From the NCBI GenBank assembly GCA_031308135.1, contig JAHLJT010008756.1:104683271-104747270 (forward strand): DNA of 64,000 bases. The letters are read 5' to 3'. The DNA comes from Acheta domesticus. Its lineage: Eukaryota > Arthropoda > Insecta > Orthoptera > Gryllidae. Positions within the stretch are counted from its first letter, which is position 1. The number at the start of each line of letters is the position of its first letter. The position numbers were made by a program, and so were the translations under genes. This document shows positions 36,931 through 49,440 of the stretch, piece after piece. A model generated the notes under the pieces. That model did no database searches. It was not told the DNA's origin and was given only the letters and a program-made list of their open reading frames with translations.

Positions 36931-38865
36931 ACAGGGCAATGCGGTGGGGAAACTCAAGTGGGAGAATTTGAAATACTTCCTCACAGGAAGTCACATAAGT
37001 ATATGAAATGTTGAACGTATATTGGTATTTTGATGAATAGAATTTTAGACGGTTGGTGGCCAACACCTTTGTAATTACAATAAATTATTGACCGAACATA
37101 TTAACACAATTCTAACCTAGTTCTTAATCCACTTTAGAATTTGGATAAACCAATGGCATCATTAGAAACGCACCGGGTATTCACATATCGCGAATTCCCA
37201 ATACAATAAAAGCCAAGGGTTCCAAAAGTTCCAAAGTTCCAAAACATTAAAGAAGAATGAACCGTATAAATGCAATTTATATACGGTTATATGGAATGTC
37301 TTCTGTTGACCTTTGAAATTAATGTTGTCACAACTACCCGTCGGTAACGGTCTTCTATAAGTGTTCTGAGCGTTGCGTACCAATTATTTGCAACGTTTCG
37401 CACACTCATTTTACAAGTAGATACAATATAGTAAATACAATTAAGAAGCCATATGCTTATGTCGTGTAACGTTATAGTGTAATGATGCGCTTATCTAAGC
37501 ACTTTTGAAGTGATACTAGAAGACCCTCGTTTTCTTGTCACGCCATTCGTTTGAACACTTCGCAATTAGCTTGTACACAATGTATTTATTAATGTATATT
37601 TTGAGTAAAATCTCTCTCGTTCAATTGACACTCTATGCAAATATCGTTTTCCGATCAATAATACCATTCTAAGGCGATACTACAGGTTTTTACAAGTGAT
37701 TCGTCGTTTCTTAAAAAATTATATTCCAAATACTCTTACTCATAACATAATGAGTGACACATCTATAGAACTACAAACTCCCCAAGTTTTTGTCATTTTG
37801 TCATAAATGTTCAATATATCTTCATTTCGTCACACGAATCATGCGATAGTAATATAATTCCACCCAAACTGGCTGTAGCATTTTCTTCAGAAATGGTCAA
37901 AATAGCATCATCAGTTTCCTTATTGTTGTTGGGAATGGAAACACGTAAACAAGGTATTTGACATACCCGCAAAGGAAAAATTCAGGAACTCTAAGATCGA
38001 AATAACTAGGGAGCCATTCGAACAGCGGTCAAGCCGTCATCAACATGTCGCCCGATCTATCGATGTGGAAGATGTCCATTAAGCAAACGACGTACATCGG
38101 TATACCAGTACGGAGGAGCACCATCTTGCTGGAGTACGAAATTATTTGAATAGTCTTTCATTTGTGTCAATAACCACAACTTTCGTAGTATTCCAAAACC
38201 CAGTACGATTTTTGCTGCATACTCGCCATTTCCAAAAGTGGCATAGTGCTGCTATCTGGCGATTCACAATGAAGCCAGCATGATTCGACGAAACGTTGGA
38301 GAGTTTGCAGTTCTATTGATGTATTACTCACTACGCTATGTGTCATAGATTCTGAAATATAAATTTTTAAAATCTGATGAATCATTTGTAATAACCCTGT
38401 ATATTGGTGAAGCATAAAAGCAGAGTAAAAATAAAAGAGAGACGTATTTGGAATATCACAGTTTCATTTGATTTGTATTTTCTTCCAAACCTACTATTTA
38501 CGAAGATTACTATTTACGAAATTAAATGCAGCTTAGCCCTTCTGTCAAGCATGTTTCTCAATTTTGTAGAAGACTTGCACAATTTTCAGATTTGTAATTG
38601 CTTATATACAAGGATATATTTGTAATTGCTTATATACTTCATATTTATTTTTTGCCATTCGAAAAAGAATTTATGGATTGTATTCCCTTCGTGCAATATA
38701 TGATTGAAACAAATTCTACCATGTGAGATATTGGCGAGAAATTGGTAAAAGAAGACAAAAACATAATTTTGCAAGCTCCTTTCCAAGGCATGTACAGATG
38801 TTTAGGAATGTAATATGTATTTCGTGTTTACATTCGATGTGATCTCCATATCTTATAATTAGACT
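36931..38865. other. AT-rich intergenic sequence
   Basis: No gene or element recognised. Confidence 0.5.
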
Positions 38866-39234
38866 TCGGATCTTTAGGTCCTTAAAAACGTTGTTTTACG
38901 CGCCCAAAAAGGTCCTAAAAAGTAGGGAAATAGGTTTTTAATAGGCGCAATAAATAATCAAATTTTATGCATTACGCCATACAAAACACAGTGATTTATT
39001 AAACACAATGCTTTATTTCAAAACATACTTAAATACAATACAAAAATAAGATAATGTTGAAATAGAACAGTCATTGTAAAGGGGAAATATTTGCTTTTAT
39101 TCTATGAAAACTCTGTGTCACTGTCAGTTAATTAAAATATAAAGGACAAAATTAGGTCTTACAAGAATTTAAAGAATTAATGCAACATTCTTATTTTTTA
39201 AATAACAGATTCTTCAATCTCACTTTTTGCTGTA

Positions 39235-40080
39235 ATTTTGTTCACGATAAATAATGAGACGCATTTTCAGACGATGTGGGATAAGTTAATGTCTTTTATT
39301 GGTCAGAATTATCGTAAAAGCTGTAAATGATCTCTCAATGTCTGTGATGGTGACTGGAAGATATTTAAAAAGAGAATCCTTGTGTGGTTTAAATCCTGTA
39401 GGGAGAACTGCCTCACGTCCGCCTAAAGTGCCTGATACTTCTGTCAGAACCCTGTATCCAGGAGCACCATTTGTAGTTTTTTTTTGGAAACAATTTTCCC
39501 TACCTCACCAACAGCTTTCTTTAACTGACTTTCTGCTCTTGTAAATAATATGATAGATTCAGTTAGACTGAGCTTTGATGATTGTAATTGCTCTACAGTA
39601 CCTGCTAGAAAGTGAAATTAGCGCGAATATATGACAGATCCTGTGTCAAACCTTTCTCTCGTGGGACAGTCGGGGCATTCTTCTTCTGCGATTCTTCTTC
39701 CGAAAAACTATTTACTTCTTCAACACTGTCGATGTTGTCACTGTAATACTTCACAGCCTGCGGCCACGTACCCGATTTTGTCAAAATAGGCGCTGATGGC
39801 AAAGACAGATTGGCACATCTTTTTTGTAAGCTGCAATTCTAAAACTTTACTTTAAAATACTTTCTTTATGGAGGATATTAAATCATTTATTTTGGGAACT
39901 AATTTCAAACCTCCTCTGCCACTCGGTGAAGTTCATGAGCCAGACAAGTACCGTGCGTTAACGCCCAAGACTGGAAAAATACTTTCAACCAGGCGTGGGC
40001 CAATTGTTATTTGCAATTGTAATTTCTTGAAATTGTGTTCCATTGCCGAAGTTCCGATTTCGCATGCGGAACTTTAAGAT
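39235..40080 (-). pseudogene. Decayed hAT-superfamily transposase
   Basis: Read on the minus strand, fragments in different frames follow the order of hAT transposases common in insects. A CLAHELHRVAEE block (about 39960-39910) comes first. LPSAPILTKSGTWPQAVKYY follows (about 39805-39745), then an acidic stretch and LTQDLSYIRANFTF (about 39645-39605). Near the C-terminus is PVTITDIERSFTAF followed by a LTNKR block (39358-39290), which resembles the hAT dimerisation motif with its conserved ER-F. Stops and frame changes separate the blocks, so it cannot encode a working protein. AT-rich flanks at about 38870-39235 and 40080-40330 contain repeated AGGC words (AATAGGC, AAAAGGC) and probably belong to the same element, but I could not fix its ends. 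Confidence 0.65.
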
Positions 40081-40334
40081 TTTACTAATTGCTTTATTTA
40101 TTGTTGCGCTAAGCCTACATGACACCACGCCGCATTTTATCAAACAGAAATCAAATAAGTATCTAGGCGATGAAAGATTTGTTGTTGAATAAATAATTAT
40201 TTATTGAATACAACAGTGTAGTGAATAAATTTATTGGAAATTTATAAAAAGGCATTTATAGGCACCAAAAGGCAGAAATAGGCATTTATGTTGAAATAGG
40301 AGCTTGTATTCACTATCAAAGTTGGTTAATACCT

Positions 40335-41015
40335 TTGTAGGTCAATTATATATGTAATTATCTATGTTAGGCTCAATAGGCTGTATGTTTGAAAATCATC
40401 GATAAGGTTGCATTGAGTTAAGTTGAGCAAGCCATTCAATTGGAACTTTTCAAAGAATTAATTGTCCATTAATGTTTCATAAAACAGAAAAACTCATGAA
40501 AGAGATCAAACTGGATATTTACAATGTTCATTAACAAGTATGCATATTACCATAGATATCAAATTTAGAGATGACGTTCACTAGTCTTCTTGCTTTATTA
40601 ATGCAAATATTGTCAATTCTGAAAATATTGAATGGTTTCAGTATTCTTTGTATTGAATCTACTCTTGTAATGAAGATGATTTAAATATTAATGGTACTTA
40701 TGTTGATTAAAATCTAAATAAAACCATTCTGTCCGCGTAGAACTTCATTATATGGCCAGTTGACAAGGAAAAACGTGTAATGAATGTAATAGTTGTATTT
40801 TTAGTATTTTATTCTTAGCTTGCAGTTTCCAAAAAATGATGTGCCTATTTATTAAACCTAATTTATGGTCAATTTTCAAGATCTCTTATTTCTTCCTCCT
40901 AAAAATGTATATACTGTATTCTCGTTTTGTTTTACATTATTTTTGATATCTTTTATTTTTCGAACATGAACTAGCTAAATTAGAGGTTTCCAAAAGCACA
41001 CACTTCCTTGAATTA
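40335..41015. other. AT-rich intergenic sequence
   Basis: No gene or element recognised between the hAT relic and the family A copy. Confidence 0.45.
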
Positions 41016-41019
41016 CCTG

Positions 41020-41990
41020 TAACTTTTGCAATTTTCGAAAATTAAAAAACTACAACGAAAATTAGATCTGCTTCATTTTTACGTGCCCTTCGCTCTATCA
41101 GATGAAAACAGTAAAAAAAAATAGGAGCCGATTTTTGAGAAAAAAATATAAATTACCTTTACTTCAAGCAAAATTTATGCGAAAACTAGACACTTGAGTA
41201 TTAAACAAAATGTCCATGACCTTAATTAAAACCTTTTTTAGACAGATTTGATGAACGAAAAGAATATATATCATTAATATTATAATTTTGCAATGTTAAA
41301 TTTTTTGCAATTTTTTTTAGTATTGAAATTTTACCGAATATTGGACTTGCGACATTTTATAAACGCACTTTGCTCTAATTGAGAAAAAATAGTAGAAAAA
41401 AATTGAAGCCATATTTGAGAAAATAATTGTTTAAATATTGCCTATATTTCACTCAAAATTACGAAAAACTACAGATTTTGATAAACTTGCATGTGATCCT
41501 ATTTAAAGAAGAACATTTTTCACTGCGGAAAAATCATTATCTTCAATATATAGTTGTAGGAAGGTGCCGAAAAAAATTGAACTTTCGCAATTTATAAAAG
41601 AATTTAGAGAAGAGAATCCTCAGAATAGAGAGTTCAACGAAAATGAGACCTGCTCAAGTTTTTAAAATGTCCTTCGCTCTATCCGAGGTAAGAATTTGGG
41701 GCTTTTTAGCGAATATTTTGAAAATATTCTTTAGGCTTCATGTAAGGTGTCTCCCAAAATACAAATATCCTTTACAAATCCGTAGGGATTCAAGTTTGGC
41801 CACAGTAATCGAGGAATATCAATTTTGGAGATTAATCATCTAAACGGCTTAGGCTCTAACATTGACCACATACGAACGGACAGACAGACGTTTAGCCGTG
41901 AACCAATTTTTCGATATCAAAGACCCACAAAATAACTACACATGGCAGGGGAAATAATTACTATATGTAGTAACAAGATTTATACATTTT
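41020..41990 (+). mobile_element. Repeat family A, 5'-truncated or diverged copy
   Basis: Shares with the copy at 9640-12020 the order of GAGAAAA-type units, the CCGAAAAAAATTGAAC block (about 41565), TCTAAACGGCTTAGGCTC (41847), and a run with GACGGACAGACAGACG-type sequence (about 41875-41892) followed by AACCAATTTTTCGATATC. It is strongly diverged and has no coding sequence. Confidence 0.5.
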
Positions 41991-42319
41991 GACAACATTT
42001 TCGTAATGAGGACCCCATGAAATGTGTTTCCTTACGAAAAATTGTCAGGACAAGATCTTCAAATTGACTTGAAGGAACTTTTAACATTAACGAAATTATT
42101 CTGCATTTATTACGATTGGGATTCACGTTTAAGTACTTTTAGTCAATTTAATACACAATTGCTATGTATTTGAAAATATATTATTCTACAATTAGATTTT
42201 TCATTATTTGGCTCTAGGAAGAAAGGTTTGGATGTGTTGATTCCAAAGCAATGTTGTTCTAATTTGCTTTCGTATTTACGCAAAATGCATTCCTGAAGGA
42301 GATATTCCCGCTATTCTCA

Positions 42320-42710
42320 CGACGTGGCATATCACTTGTTCTTCACCCTTTCCCTCCTCGAAGTGCCCCTCTGCGCTCTTCCCCTCCCCTTTCCCCTCGC
42401 TCAATGCTTCGCTCCTTGGCCTTAGCGCCTTTTCTATCACCCACCCGTCACCCCTCCTTCGTCGCCCATCGTTCGTGGCTTCTGATGCGTCGTCCACCTG
42501 TCGCCCCGTGGCGCGTGCGATCCGATCCGATCCGATCCGAAGCGATGCTCCGCGTCGGCGGGCCAGCTGCAGCGGTCGGGCGGCGGGCGCGGGGCCAGCT
42601 TCTGCGCCAGGAACCCGCTTCGCGCGCACTGCGGCTGGCAGACGCGCGCACTTTAGATGGCTATCCCTTCGCCGCGCGGACGTGCGCAGGGATGCTTCTG
42701 GGCGCAGGCG
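42320..42710. promoter_or_regulatory. GC island with (GATCC)n run
   Basis: CT-rich at first, then CpG-rich, with four to five GATCC pentamers at about 42519-42540. Frames on both strands are low-complexity and overlap. Confidence 0.35.
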
Positions 42711-45700
42711 GTGGCGCATATCGAAATCAAACTGTACTTCAAAGTTCTTGAGGTCTTAGGAAATATCGCCGCTATCGTATAAAGCCTGTTATTTTTTAGC
42801 TGAAGCCCTTTCTCAACAACATGGTATAATGGAATAAATGATCCAAAGCTGCGTAACACAACGCGGTTGATTTTTTCGTTATTTAATTTATTAATATAAT
42901 AATTTTATTTAATATTTAATAATTTAATTAATATTTTTTATTCTTTAACTGAAGGTACGATGATGAACGATAATTAATTATTGATTAATCATTCTTGCTG
43001 CACTCTATTCAATGAATAATTAATTATAAGTGTTTAATACATCCAAATGACAATACGCTCAAAAGTCTTAAACGAATAATATTTTTCAATCCTATATTTT
43101 TTAATAAAGAAATGACATGTGTTATGGGAATTTTGTTTGAACGAAATCTACTTTTATCGTTCTTGTAATTTTTGCCTCCGAGGATGAATTGAGTTATAGA
43201 TTCATTACGTTAGGAGGAATTGTTTTAAGTTATTTACCTTGTACTTTCTGTTGCCTGAAAAACTCATTCGAGACTCAAAATTTTTACAGATAATAAAGGA
43301 ACATTTTATTGATTCTTAGTGTCTTACTCTATCTTTTCTTGAGATAATCATGTCTGATCTACTACTACGTTCCGCCTTGAAAACGTGGTTTCCTCATCCA
43401 GACATATTAATTTGGAATTTTTTGTATTTTAATTACATTGTTGTTGAATTTACAAAGCGGTCGTATGGAAAGTTGCTGAAACCCCGTGCTTTTTACAGTT
43501 GTTCTACGAGTAATGTTCTGATGCATAGCCATAGCTAAAAAAGACGTTTGCATAATCAATCTTCGATGGCAATGCTACAATGATCACAGACAGCCATCTG
43601 CAAAATCAGGAAAGAATATAATATTATTATTCCCTTTTCTCTCTCCTCATCCCTCTTCCTGCAACGTCTCAGAGACCTTTAGCCTTCTCATTTTTTCGGC
43701 TCTCTTCCCCTTTTTATGTTTATTTGTTTGCAGCAGTTACTTGTGTTGAGATTATGAACAAGATTGAAATCGATCTTGTTTGCTCTTGTTGCTCTCTCTT
43801 TTAATTCCATGAAATATTGTGGATTCTATCGTTTAATGAGAACAATGATGATAACGCAAAGTTTTTTGCTGCATCGAAATAATCACATATTTTTTTATAT
43901 TCCTATAAAAGTGGAGAAAACTTCAAAGTGCAGCTTAGTAGGTTTACTTATTCAAATTAGTATTTGTTATATCTTATGAGAAGTATTACACTTTCTTTCA
44001 GATAGTGCTCATGACAACAAACATTTTGAATCAATTATTGTAAACAATTCGCTCATCACAGTTCATTATAGTATGAGTGGTAGGTCGGGAATATCTGCTT
44101 TGGAGGCAACTGATTATATGCAGAACATTCCAGCGATATCTAAATACTGACGCATGTGCAGTGCAGGAGTTCTCTTTTGTCTCTTTCTTTCTCTGTCCCC
44201 CCCTCTCTCTCTCAGTTCTGTGTTGCTATACATAAGAATGTTCTGTGGTTCTGTGTTCTGTACGGTTGTGGTAGTAAATACGTAAAGAACCCCCTAAATA
44301 TAGGACAACTATGCTAATGAGAGTTGTTTTCTTTTGTAGGTGGAAAATATTCTCTATTAGCAGTTTTTTGCAAATTATTGTGTTGAAAATTGTACTAATG
44401 AAGTAACTCATATCTAATAAGGTTAAATTAAGCAATATTTTCCAAATTGGAGGTATTGCAGTTTCTTGTGTAAGTTGGCATTTGCAAAATTTTGTAACTT
44501 GATATGGTATGAAGACGCAGTACTAGTTAGGCATTTTTATTAATAAATGTGTCATTTTTATTAAACTCGGTTTCAGAATATTCGAGGTTCTCTTCCATTA
44601 CTTCGCATACAATAGACATTCTTGTGTTTTGTATTCTTTTTCAATTTGCCGACGATTCAATTCGGATTTGGATCTTGTTCGGGAATATATACCTCATTAT
44701 TTGGTGAATAACTCTGACAAAGTTCCAAATTTGGGCAGAAACGTTGGCGAATTTAAATAGAAAAAAACTTGAATGTCAAAAATGCAAAAGTTGTCTTTTA
44801 TTTCAACTCGTTTTTTAAAGTAATTGTTACTATGTTTCATTTTAAAGACTATTTTTACCATCACATTGTTTATTTTTTCTGTGTTCGATTTCTAAAGGAA
44901 AAATGAGTATAATTTAGCTCGAGTATATCCGAAAAAAATACTGCAATTCATTATTTTTTGTCCCCCTCATCAGAGGTGAAATGTTTATAATTTTATGGAT
45001 ATTTATCTCTCTTCGTATACCCTCTGAGATAGAATTTATGTGAGTAATATTGAATACAGGGTTAGATCTAAACTGGGCATCAAATGCATATAAAAATATG
45101 GATTCCTCAAAATCTTTCAAATTTAGAATCAGATTTTTTTAGGAAAGTTTTGAATATTAATTTTGTATTTACGCCATTTCGCCATCCTATGTGGTAGTTT
45201 GTGGATGCCGGCAGCTCAGCCAATTACCTGCCTCAAAGGGCCGCGGATCTGAAGCGGACCACAATAGGATTTCCACATGTGGACAAACGAACGTACAAAG
45301 TCGCGCCAGTGCTTCACAGGACTACCGTCGCGTAATGGAAACATACAATTGGAGACATGGCCCCTGCATTAGAAAAAGGAGTAATAAGTAAAAGTATTGA
45401 AGAAAGGAATTATAAAATTGGCTATTTGCTTTCTATAGAGAAAACCTTTATTAATAACATATTTTCATGAATTTTTAAAGTATAAATGACATCACCATAA
45501 AGTACATCCAGGCGTTGTGTATGTTGTATTGACTCTGACTGTGCAAAGATTTCTCTTTCCTAAATATTCTTTATGTTATTCATATTTTCACTATAGAAAG
45601 CATGGTGTAACTTTGGAGCTTAATATTACAGTTCTGAGAATTCCAGTCTTCAGTTCCATTTCTCCCGGTGCTGACCCTCCCCTGTCGCAGGGGTGAGCCG

Positions 45701-46185
45701 CAACCAGCGCAGGATTAATATCTTCAGAAACCCCAAGCATGACCAAACTATGAGACCACAATAGTAATATTGAAATATTGAACGTGTAATTAAAATCGCT
45801 GATATATGAAATAAAATTGTGACCTTCCATTTACAAGTTAAATATTCAAATATAAACACTATATGAATATGCATTTAAAAAATACTTTTTCGTTTACATT
45901 TTTGTATGCTGTTTTTTCTCTAAAATGATTATCTATTTTTAAAAGTCTGAATGAAATTAATTGTTTTTGAGTATCGTTAGCAAAGTTACCTTCATTAATG
46001 AACCTAATTATTATCTAGCATTTATGAAGTAATATGAACTAACATTTATGAACTAACTTCATTTTCCTGAAAAAATAAGTCTCCTATGTAACGGGGCCTT
46101 CTGCACTTGGCTATTATTGGGCCTCCTTGGCTATTATTGCACTTCTTGCAGGAAGAGCTTTACTCTGCAGAGATCTCTGTCAGAG
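42711..46185. other. AT-rich intergenic sequence upstream of the T-box promoter
   Basis: No gene recognised. Two patches have balanced composition, 45190-45380 and 45650-45750 (GCAACCAGCGCAGGATTAAT), and may be old repeat or regulatory sequence. I cannot tell which. Confidence 0.45.
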
Positions 46186-46189
46186 CTGG

Positions 46190-46555
46190 TGGGTCAAAGG
46201 CGTCGACTGACCTCCTCCAGAGGCGGCGTTGGGCCGCAACGCGCGCCGATCGAGCGCCGCTATCACACGACGTCACTTCCATCCGCGCACCGCACCGCAC
46301 CACCCCGCGCCGCGCCGCTCCCCCGCCAGCGCTATCAAATTATCGAAATCTACCCTCTGCGCGCGCCCTCCGCCGCTGCGCGCGCGCGAGGGCCGAGGGC
46401 GGCGAAGGGCGGCAAAGGGCGTGCGGGAGCGGAATCTGGCGCTGACACCCCGACCCACCGCGCGCCTCGCCCCGCGCGCTTCACTTGTCTGTCGGCCGCG
46501 TCCCGTCGCGTCGTTTCGCCCGCGGTCGCGCTTGTCAACGACACGCCGCACAGTG
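46190..46555. promoter_or_regulatory. GC island near the T-box promoter
   Basis: CpG-rich block about 2 kb upstream of the coding start, separated from the main promoter island by 400 AT-rich bases. It could be an alternative promoter or a non-coding first exon. No motif decides it. Confidence 0.4.
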
Positions 46556-48179
46556 AGGAATGCTGACTTCTAGCTGGACGAAAAGTTACAATCGCAGTTG
46601 TGGTTTTCGAAAGTCACTTTGTTTCGTATCTGGGACAAATATTTCAAAGTGTTCATAATTGCATAAATACTTCCAGACAATTTTTTTAAAAAATTACTTT
46701 GCCACTAAAAACTCGTCTCCAGTTAGGTTTTTTGGCGAGAAAACATAGGAAAATGTTATGGCAGAATTTTCGAATGTTACACTATCTATCTGAGATTGCA
46801 CACGAACTATATAATTCCATGAGTTTTGAAATCATATTGTATTTATTCGTTTCACGATCACAATAATGTATATTTTCACTCGAATTTTGGAAAGTTGGTT
46901 TCTGTTTGAATCTTACACTCATAAAATGTAAAATTGTTGTTTCGTCCATCCAGAAATTGGAATTCCTCACTGTGCGCTGGCGAGCGCATTCCGCGATCCC
47001 GCGAGATGCATGCCCCTCCTCTGCGCAGTTGCGATCCGGCGAGAAGGCGACGTTTCTACGGCCGATTCCTTTGTTCGGCAGGGAACGCGCGAGCGGCGCC
47101 CGGCGCAGAGCGGAGCGAAGAGGGCGGAGAGGGCGGCGCGGGGCGGGCAGGGCGGGGAGGCGGCGGGTCCAGCGCGGCGCCGCTCCGCCACATTTTAAAA
47201 ATACGCCGCGGGGATGTTGAAGGCGCGTCCGGTCGGCGCCGCGCCGCCGAGCTGAGCAGTCGGCCGCCCTCGCCCCCTCGCCCCGCGCCCTCCGCGCCGC
47301 GCACCCTGCTCCGCCCCGCGTCGCTCCCTCTCTCTCGCACCCCCTCCGTCCCGCCTCCCCGCCCCTCCGCCCCCTCCCTCCGCCCGCTCCGCGCCCGACA
47401 CCCGGCGGCCGACGCTAAGCCGCAGCCAAACACCTCCCCCTTTGACGCGCCCGACACTCCTCCGGCGGCCGGCCCCTCCACTTCTGTCGCCCGGGCGCGT
47501 CGCGGCGGCGTCGCGGGCGCGTCGCGGGCGCGGGTGTGAAGCGCGGCGCGCGTCGCGCCTCGCCATTGGCCCGCGCGCCGCGGGAGGGGGCGGCCAGGCG
47601 CCGCCCAATCACCGGAGCGTAGCGCGCGCCGTCTCGCTCGCACCCACGGCCGGCGCCGCTGTCTGCGCCGTGCGCTCGCGCCCCTCCACCGGCCGTCATT
47701 AACACGGCGGGCGCGGCGGCGGAGGCGGCGGCGGCGGCGGTGGTGGTGGCGGCGGCTTCTCTCCTCGGCCCGCGAAGGCAAGGGTGTCAAAGTCTACAGC
47801 TTTGCTCTTCGCTTTTAGTGTGTGTCGGCGAGGTGCTGCATCTAACACGTAAGGCATCGCCGGCGCCCCACGGCCGCGCGGCGGGTCACCTCAGCAGCGG
47901 CGGCGGGGGACGCGCGTCCGGCCGGAGAGAGTGCGTGCCAGCGGCGGCGCGACGCCCCGCGACCCGCAGCGACGCGCGGCGCCCGGACTGCAGCGAGCGA
48001 CGGCAGCGGCGGCGGCGGCGACAGCGACCGGCGCGAGCAGCGCGCAAAAACGCCCGGCGGCGGCGGCGGCGGAGGAGGCGGCGCGCGGCGGAGGCGCCTC
48101 GTGGCAGCGCCCGGTGCAGCGCGCAGGCAGACGGTTAGGCCTAAACGGCAGCGCGGCGCAGCGAGTGCAGTGGTGCGCG

Positions 48180-48221
48180 ATGAGCAGGCGCGCGGCGCCG
48201 CGGCGGCGCGCGCGGCGGTAG
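48180..48221 (+). other. Candidate upstream ORF in the T-box leader (13 codons)
   Basis: ATG at 48180 opens 13 sense codons rich in Arg and Ala and closes at TAG 48219-48221, about 260 bases before the first in-frame coding ATG. If transcription starts upstream of it, it would be scanned before the main ORF. It is a short, GC-driven frame, and its use is inferred only. Confidence 0.3.
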
Positions 48222-48297
48222 GCGGCGGCCGCTCCGCTCCTCTCCGCCCAGTGACGGTGGTGGCAGTGCGTGCGAGTGCAGTGAGAGTGATCGCGGC

Positions 48298-48345
48298 ATG
48301 GGGCCCGCGCGCGCCCCGCGCTCCGGGACTGCGCGGCGCGCGTAG
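48298..48345 (+). other. Candidate upstream ORF in the T-box leader (15 codons)
   Basis: ATG at 48298 has G at +4 (GGCATGG) but G at -3. It opens 15 sense codons beginning MGPARAP and ends at TAG 48343-48345, 135 bases before the first main ATG. With the uORF at 48180 it could reduce or shape translation of the T-box protein. No conservation evidence is available from one sequence. Confidence 0.3.
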
Positions 48346-48480
48346 CTGAGGCAGCGGCCCGGCTCGGCCCCGCTCGGCCCAGTGCGCCCCCAGGCCCAGG
48401 CCCAGGCCCCTCGCGCCCACGCGCACGGACAGCGACGGAAGCTCTTAAACTCTTAACAAACACTGACCAACGTTTCCTCC

Positions 48481-49187
48481 ATGAGATTCGATCGGTTGGA
48501 AACGCTCGCCTGTACGCCGTCTCCTACAGCACTGGACTCTAAAGCGACCAGCATGGCTTATCACCCGTTCCTCCTGCAGCGGCCCACAGACTTCAGCGTG
48601 AGCTCGCTGCTCACCGCGGCCGGCGGGGGCGGTGCAGGTGGCGGCGGGAGCGGCGCGGTCGGAGCCGGCAACGGAGGCGGCGGCGGCGCCGGCGGGGGCG
48701 GCGGCGCGACGCCGAGCGGGGGCGGCCCCGGGGGCGGCGTGACGCCCTCGGCCGCCAGCCCCACGGGCCCCGGCGCGGGCGGCGGCGGCGCCGCAGTGCC
48801 CGGCGCGCCCGACCCCGGCCCGCCGCACCAGTACTTCCCGGCGGCGGCGCTGGCCGCCCTGGGCGCCGCGCCGGCCGCCTGCTACCCGGGCACGCTCATC
48901 CCCAAGCTGCCCCATCACCCGCACCACCCGCCGCCCCCGCCGCACCACCACCCGGGCGCGCTGCCGCCCGCCGCGCACCCCTACACCACGGCGGAGGACG
49001 TGGTGCTGGCGGCGGCGGCCGCCGCGGCCGCGCACCACCACCACCCCGCCATGGTGCGGCCCCTGCGCGCCATCCAGCCCGAGGACGACGGCGTCGTCGA
49101 CGACCCCAAGGTCACGCTCGAGGGCAAGGACCTATGGGAGAAGTTCCATAAGTTGGGCACCGAGATGGTCATCACCAAGTCAGGCAG
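48481..49187 (+). CDS. bi: T-box transcription factor of the Tbx2/3 - optomotor-blind (bifid) subfamily, first coding exon
   Basis: Tbx2/3/Omb proteins are nuclear T-box DNA-binding factors, mostly repressors, that pattern limbs or wings and the optic lobe. The frame shows the subfamily N-terminal signature [20 protein letters not shown] at residues 25-44. A Gly-rich low-complexity tract follows (about 47-95), then Pro/His-rich (about 141-160) and Ala-His (about 174-190) tracts. After an acidic PEDD linker comes the start of the T-box, [16 protein letters not shown] then [13 protein letters not shown] (about 207-235). The exon stops after AG of the Arg codon, at a perfect donor AG|GTGAGT (49186-49193), as at the first coding exon boundary of vertebrate TBX2/3. 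Two in-frame ATGs exist. 48481 gives a short MR... extension like that of vertebrate TBX2 but has a poor Kozak context (T at -3). 48553, the MAYHPF methionine, has A at -3 and G at +4, so leaky scanning could make both forms. The rest of the T-box is beyond the window. Subfamily assignment is firm; fly versus vertebrate naming is by orthology inference. Confidence 0.94.
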
Positions 49188-49199
49188 GTGAGTGCAGCC

Positions 49200-49440
49200 T
49201 GAATGCGCGGCGACGCGCGTGCGAATTCCGTCAAGTGCGCGAGTTGTTGGGCTGCGTGGCCCGCCCCGTCCCGCCCCGCCCGCTCCGCTCCGCCCTGCCC
49301 TGCCCCGCCCACCGCCCTTCGCCCGCCCTCGCAGCCCACGTACCGTCCGCCCCGCCCCGCCCCTCCCACCCGCCCGTCCCCGCTGCGTTGTTTACATGCG
49401 CGCATGCCTCCGCTCGTGAGCCCTGGCTGGCAGCGTGTGG
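49200..49440. promoter_or_regulatory. GC-rich start of intron 1
   Basis: C-rich continuation of the promoter/exon island just after the splice donor, with repeated CCCGCCC / CCGCCCTGCCC words. Minus-strand frames here are G/R-rich artefacts. Confidence 0.4.

Larger units (their letters stand above)
46970..48480 (+). promoter_or_regulatory. GC-rich promoter and 5' leader of the T-box gene
   Basis: An almost unbroken GC/CpG-rich island runs from about 46970 into the coding exon, the usual setting for the promoter of a developmental transcription factor. An AT-rich box TTTTAAAAATA (47193-47203) stands alone in GC-rich sequence and could be a TATA-like element, which would put a start near 47225-47255. 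Initiator-like CAGT words are also present (for example 47254, 48249, 48264), so the start site is not fixed. CGG/GCC-rich runs occur at about 47715-47755, 47995-48025 and 48055-48095. Long frames on both strands here (up to 244 codons) are Arg/Ala/Pro/Gly-rich and have no recognisable domain; I treat them as artefacts of GC content. Confidence 0.55.

Noticed and set aside
47056..48463. Frames of 190-244 codons on both strands around the T-box promoter
   Set aside because: Mutually overlapping, Arg/Ala/Gly-rich, no domain. Explained by the GC-rich promoter.
48445..49044. 199-codon minus-strand frame opposite the T-box exon
   Set aside because: Shadow of the real coding exon on the other strand.
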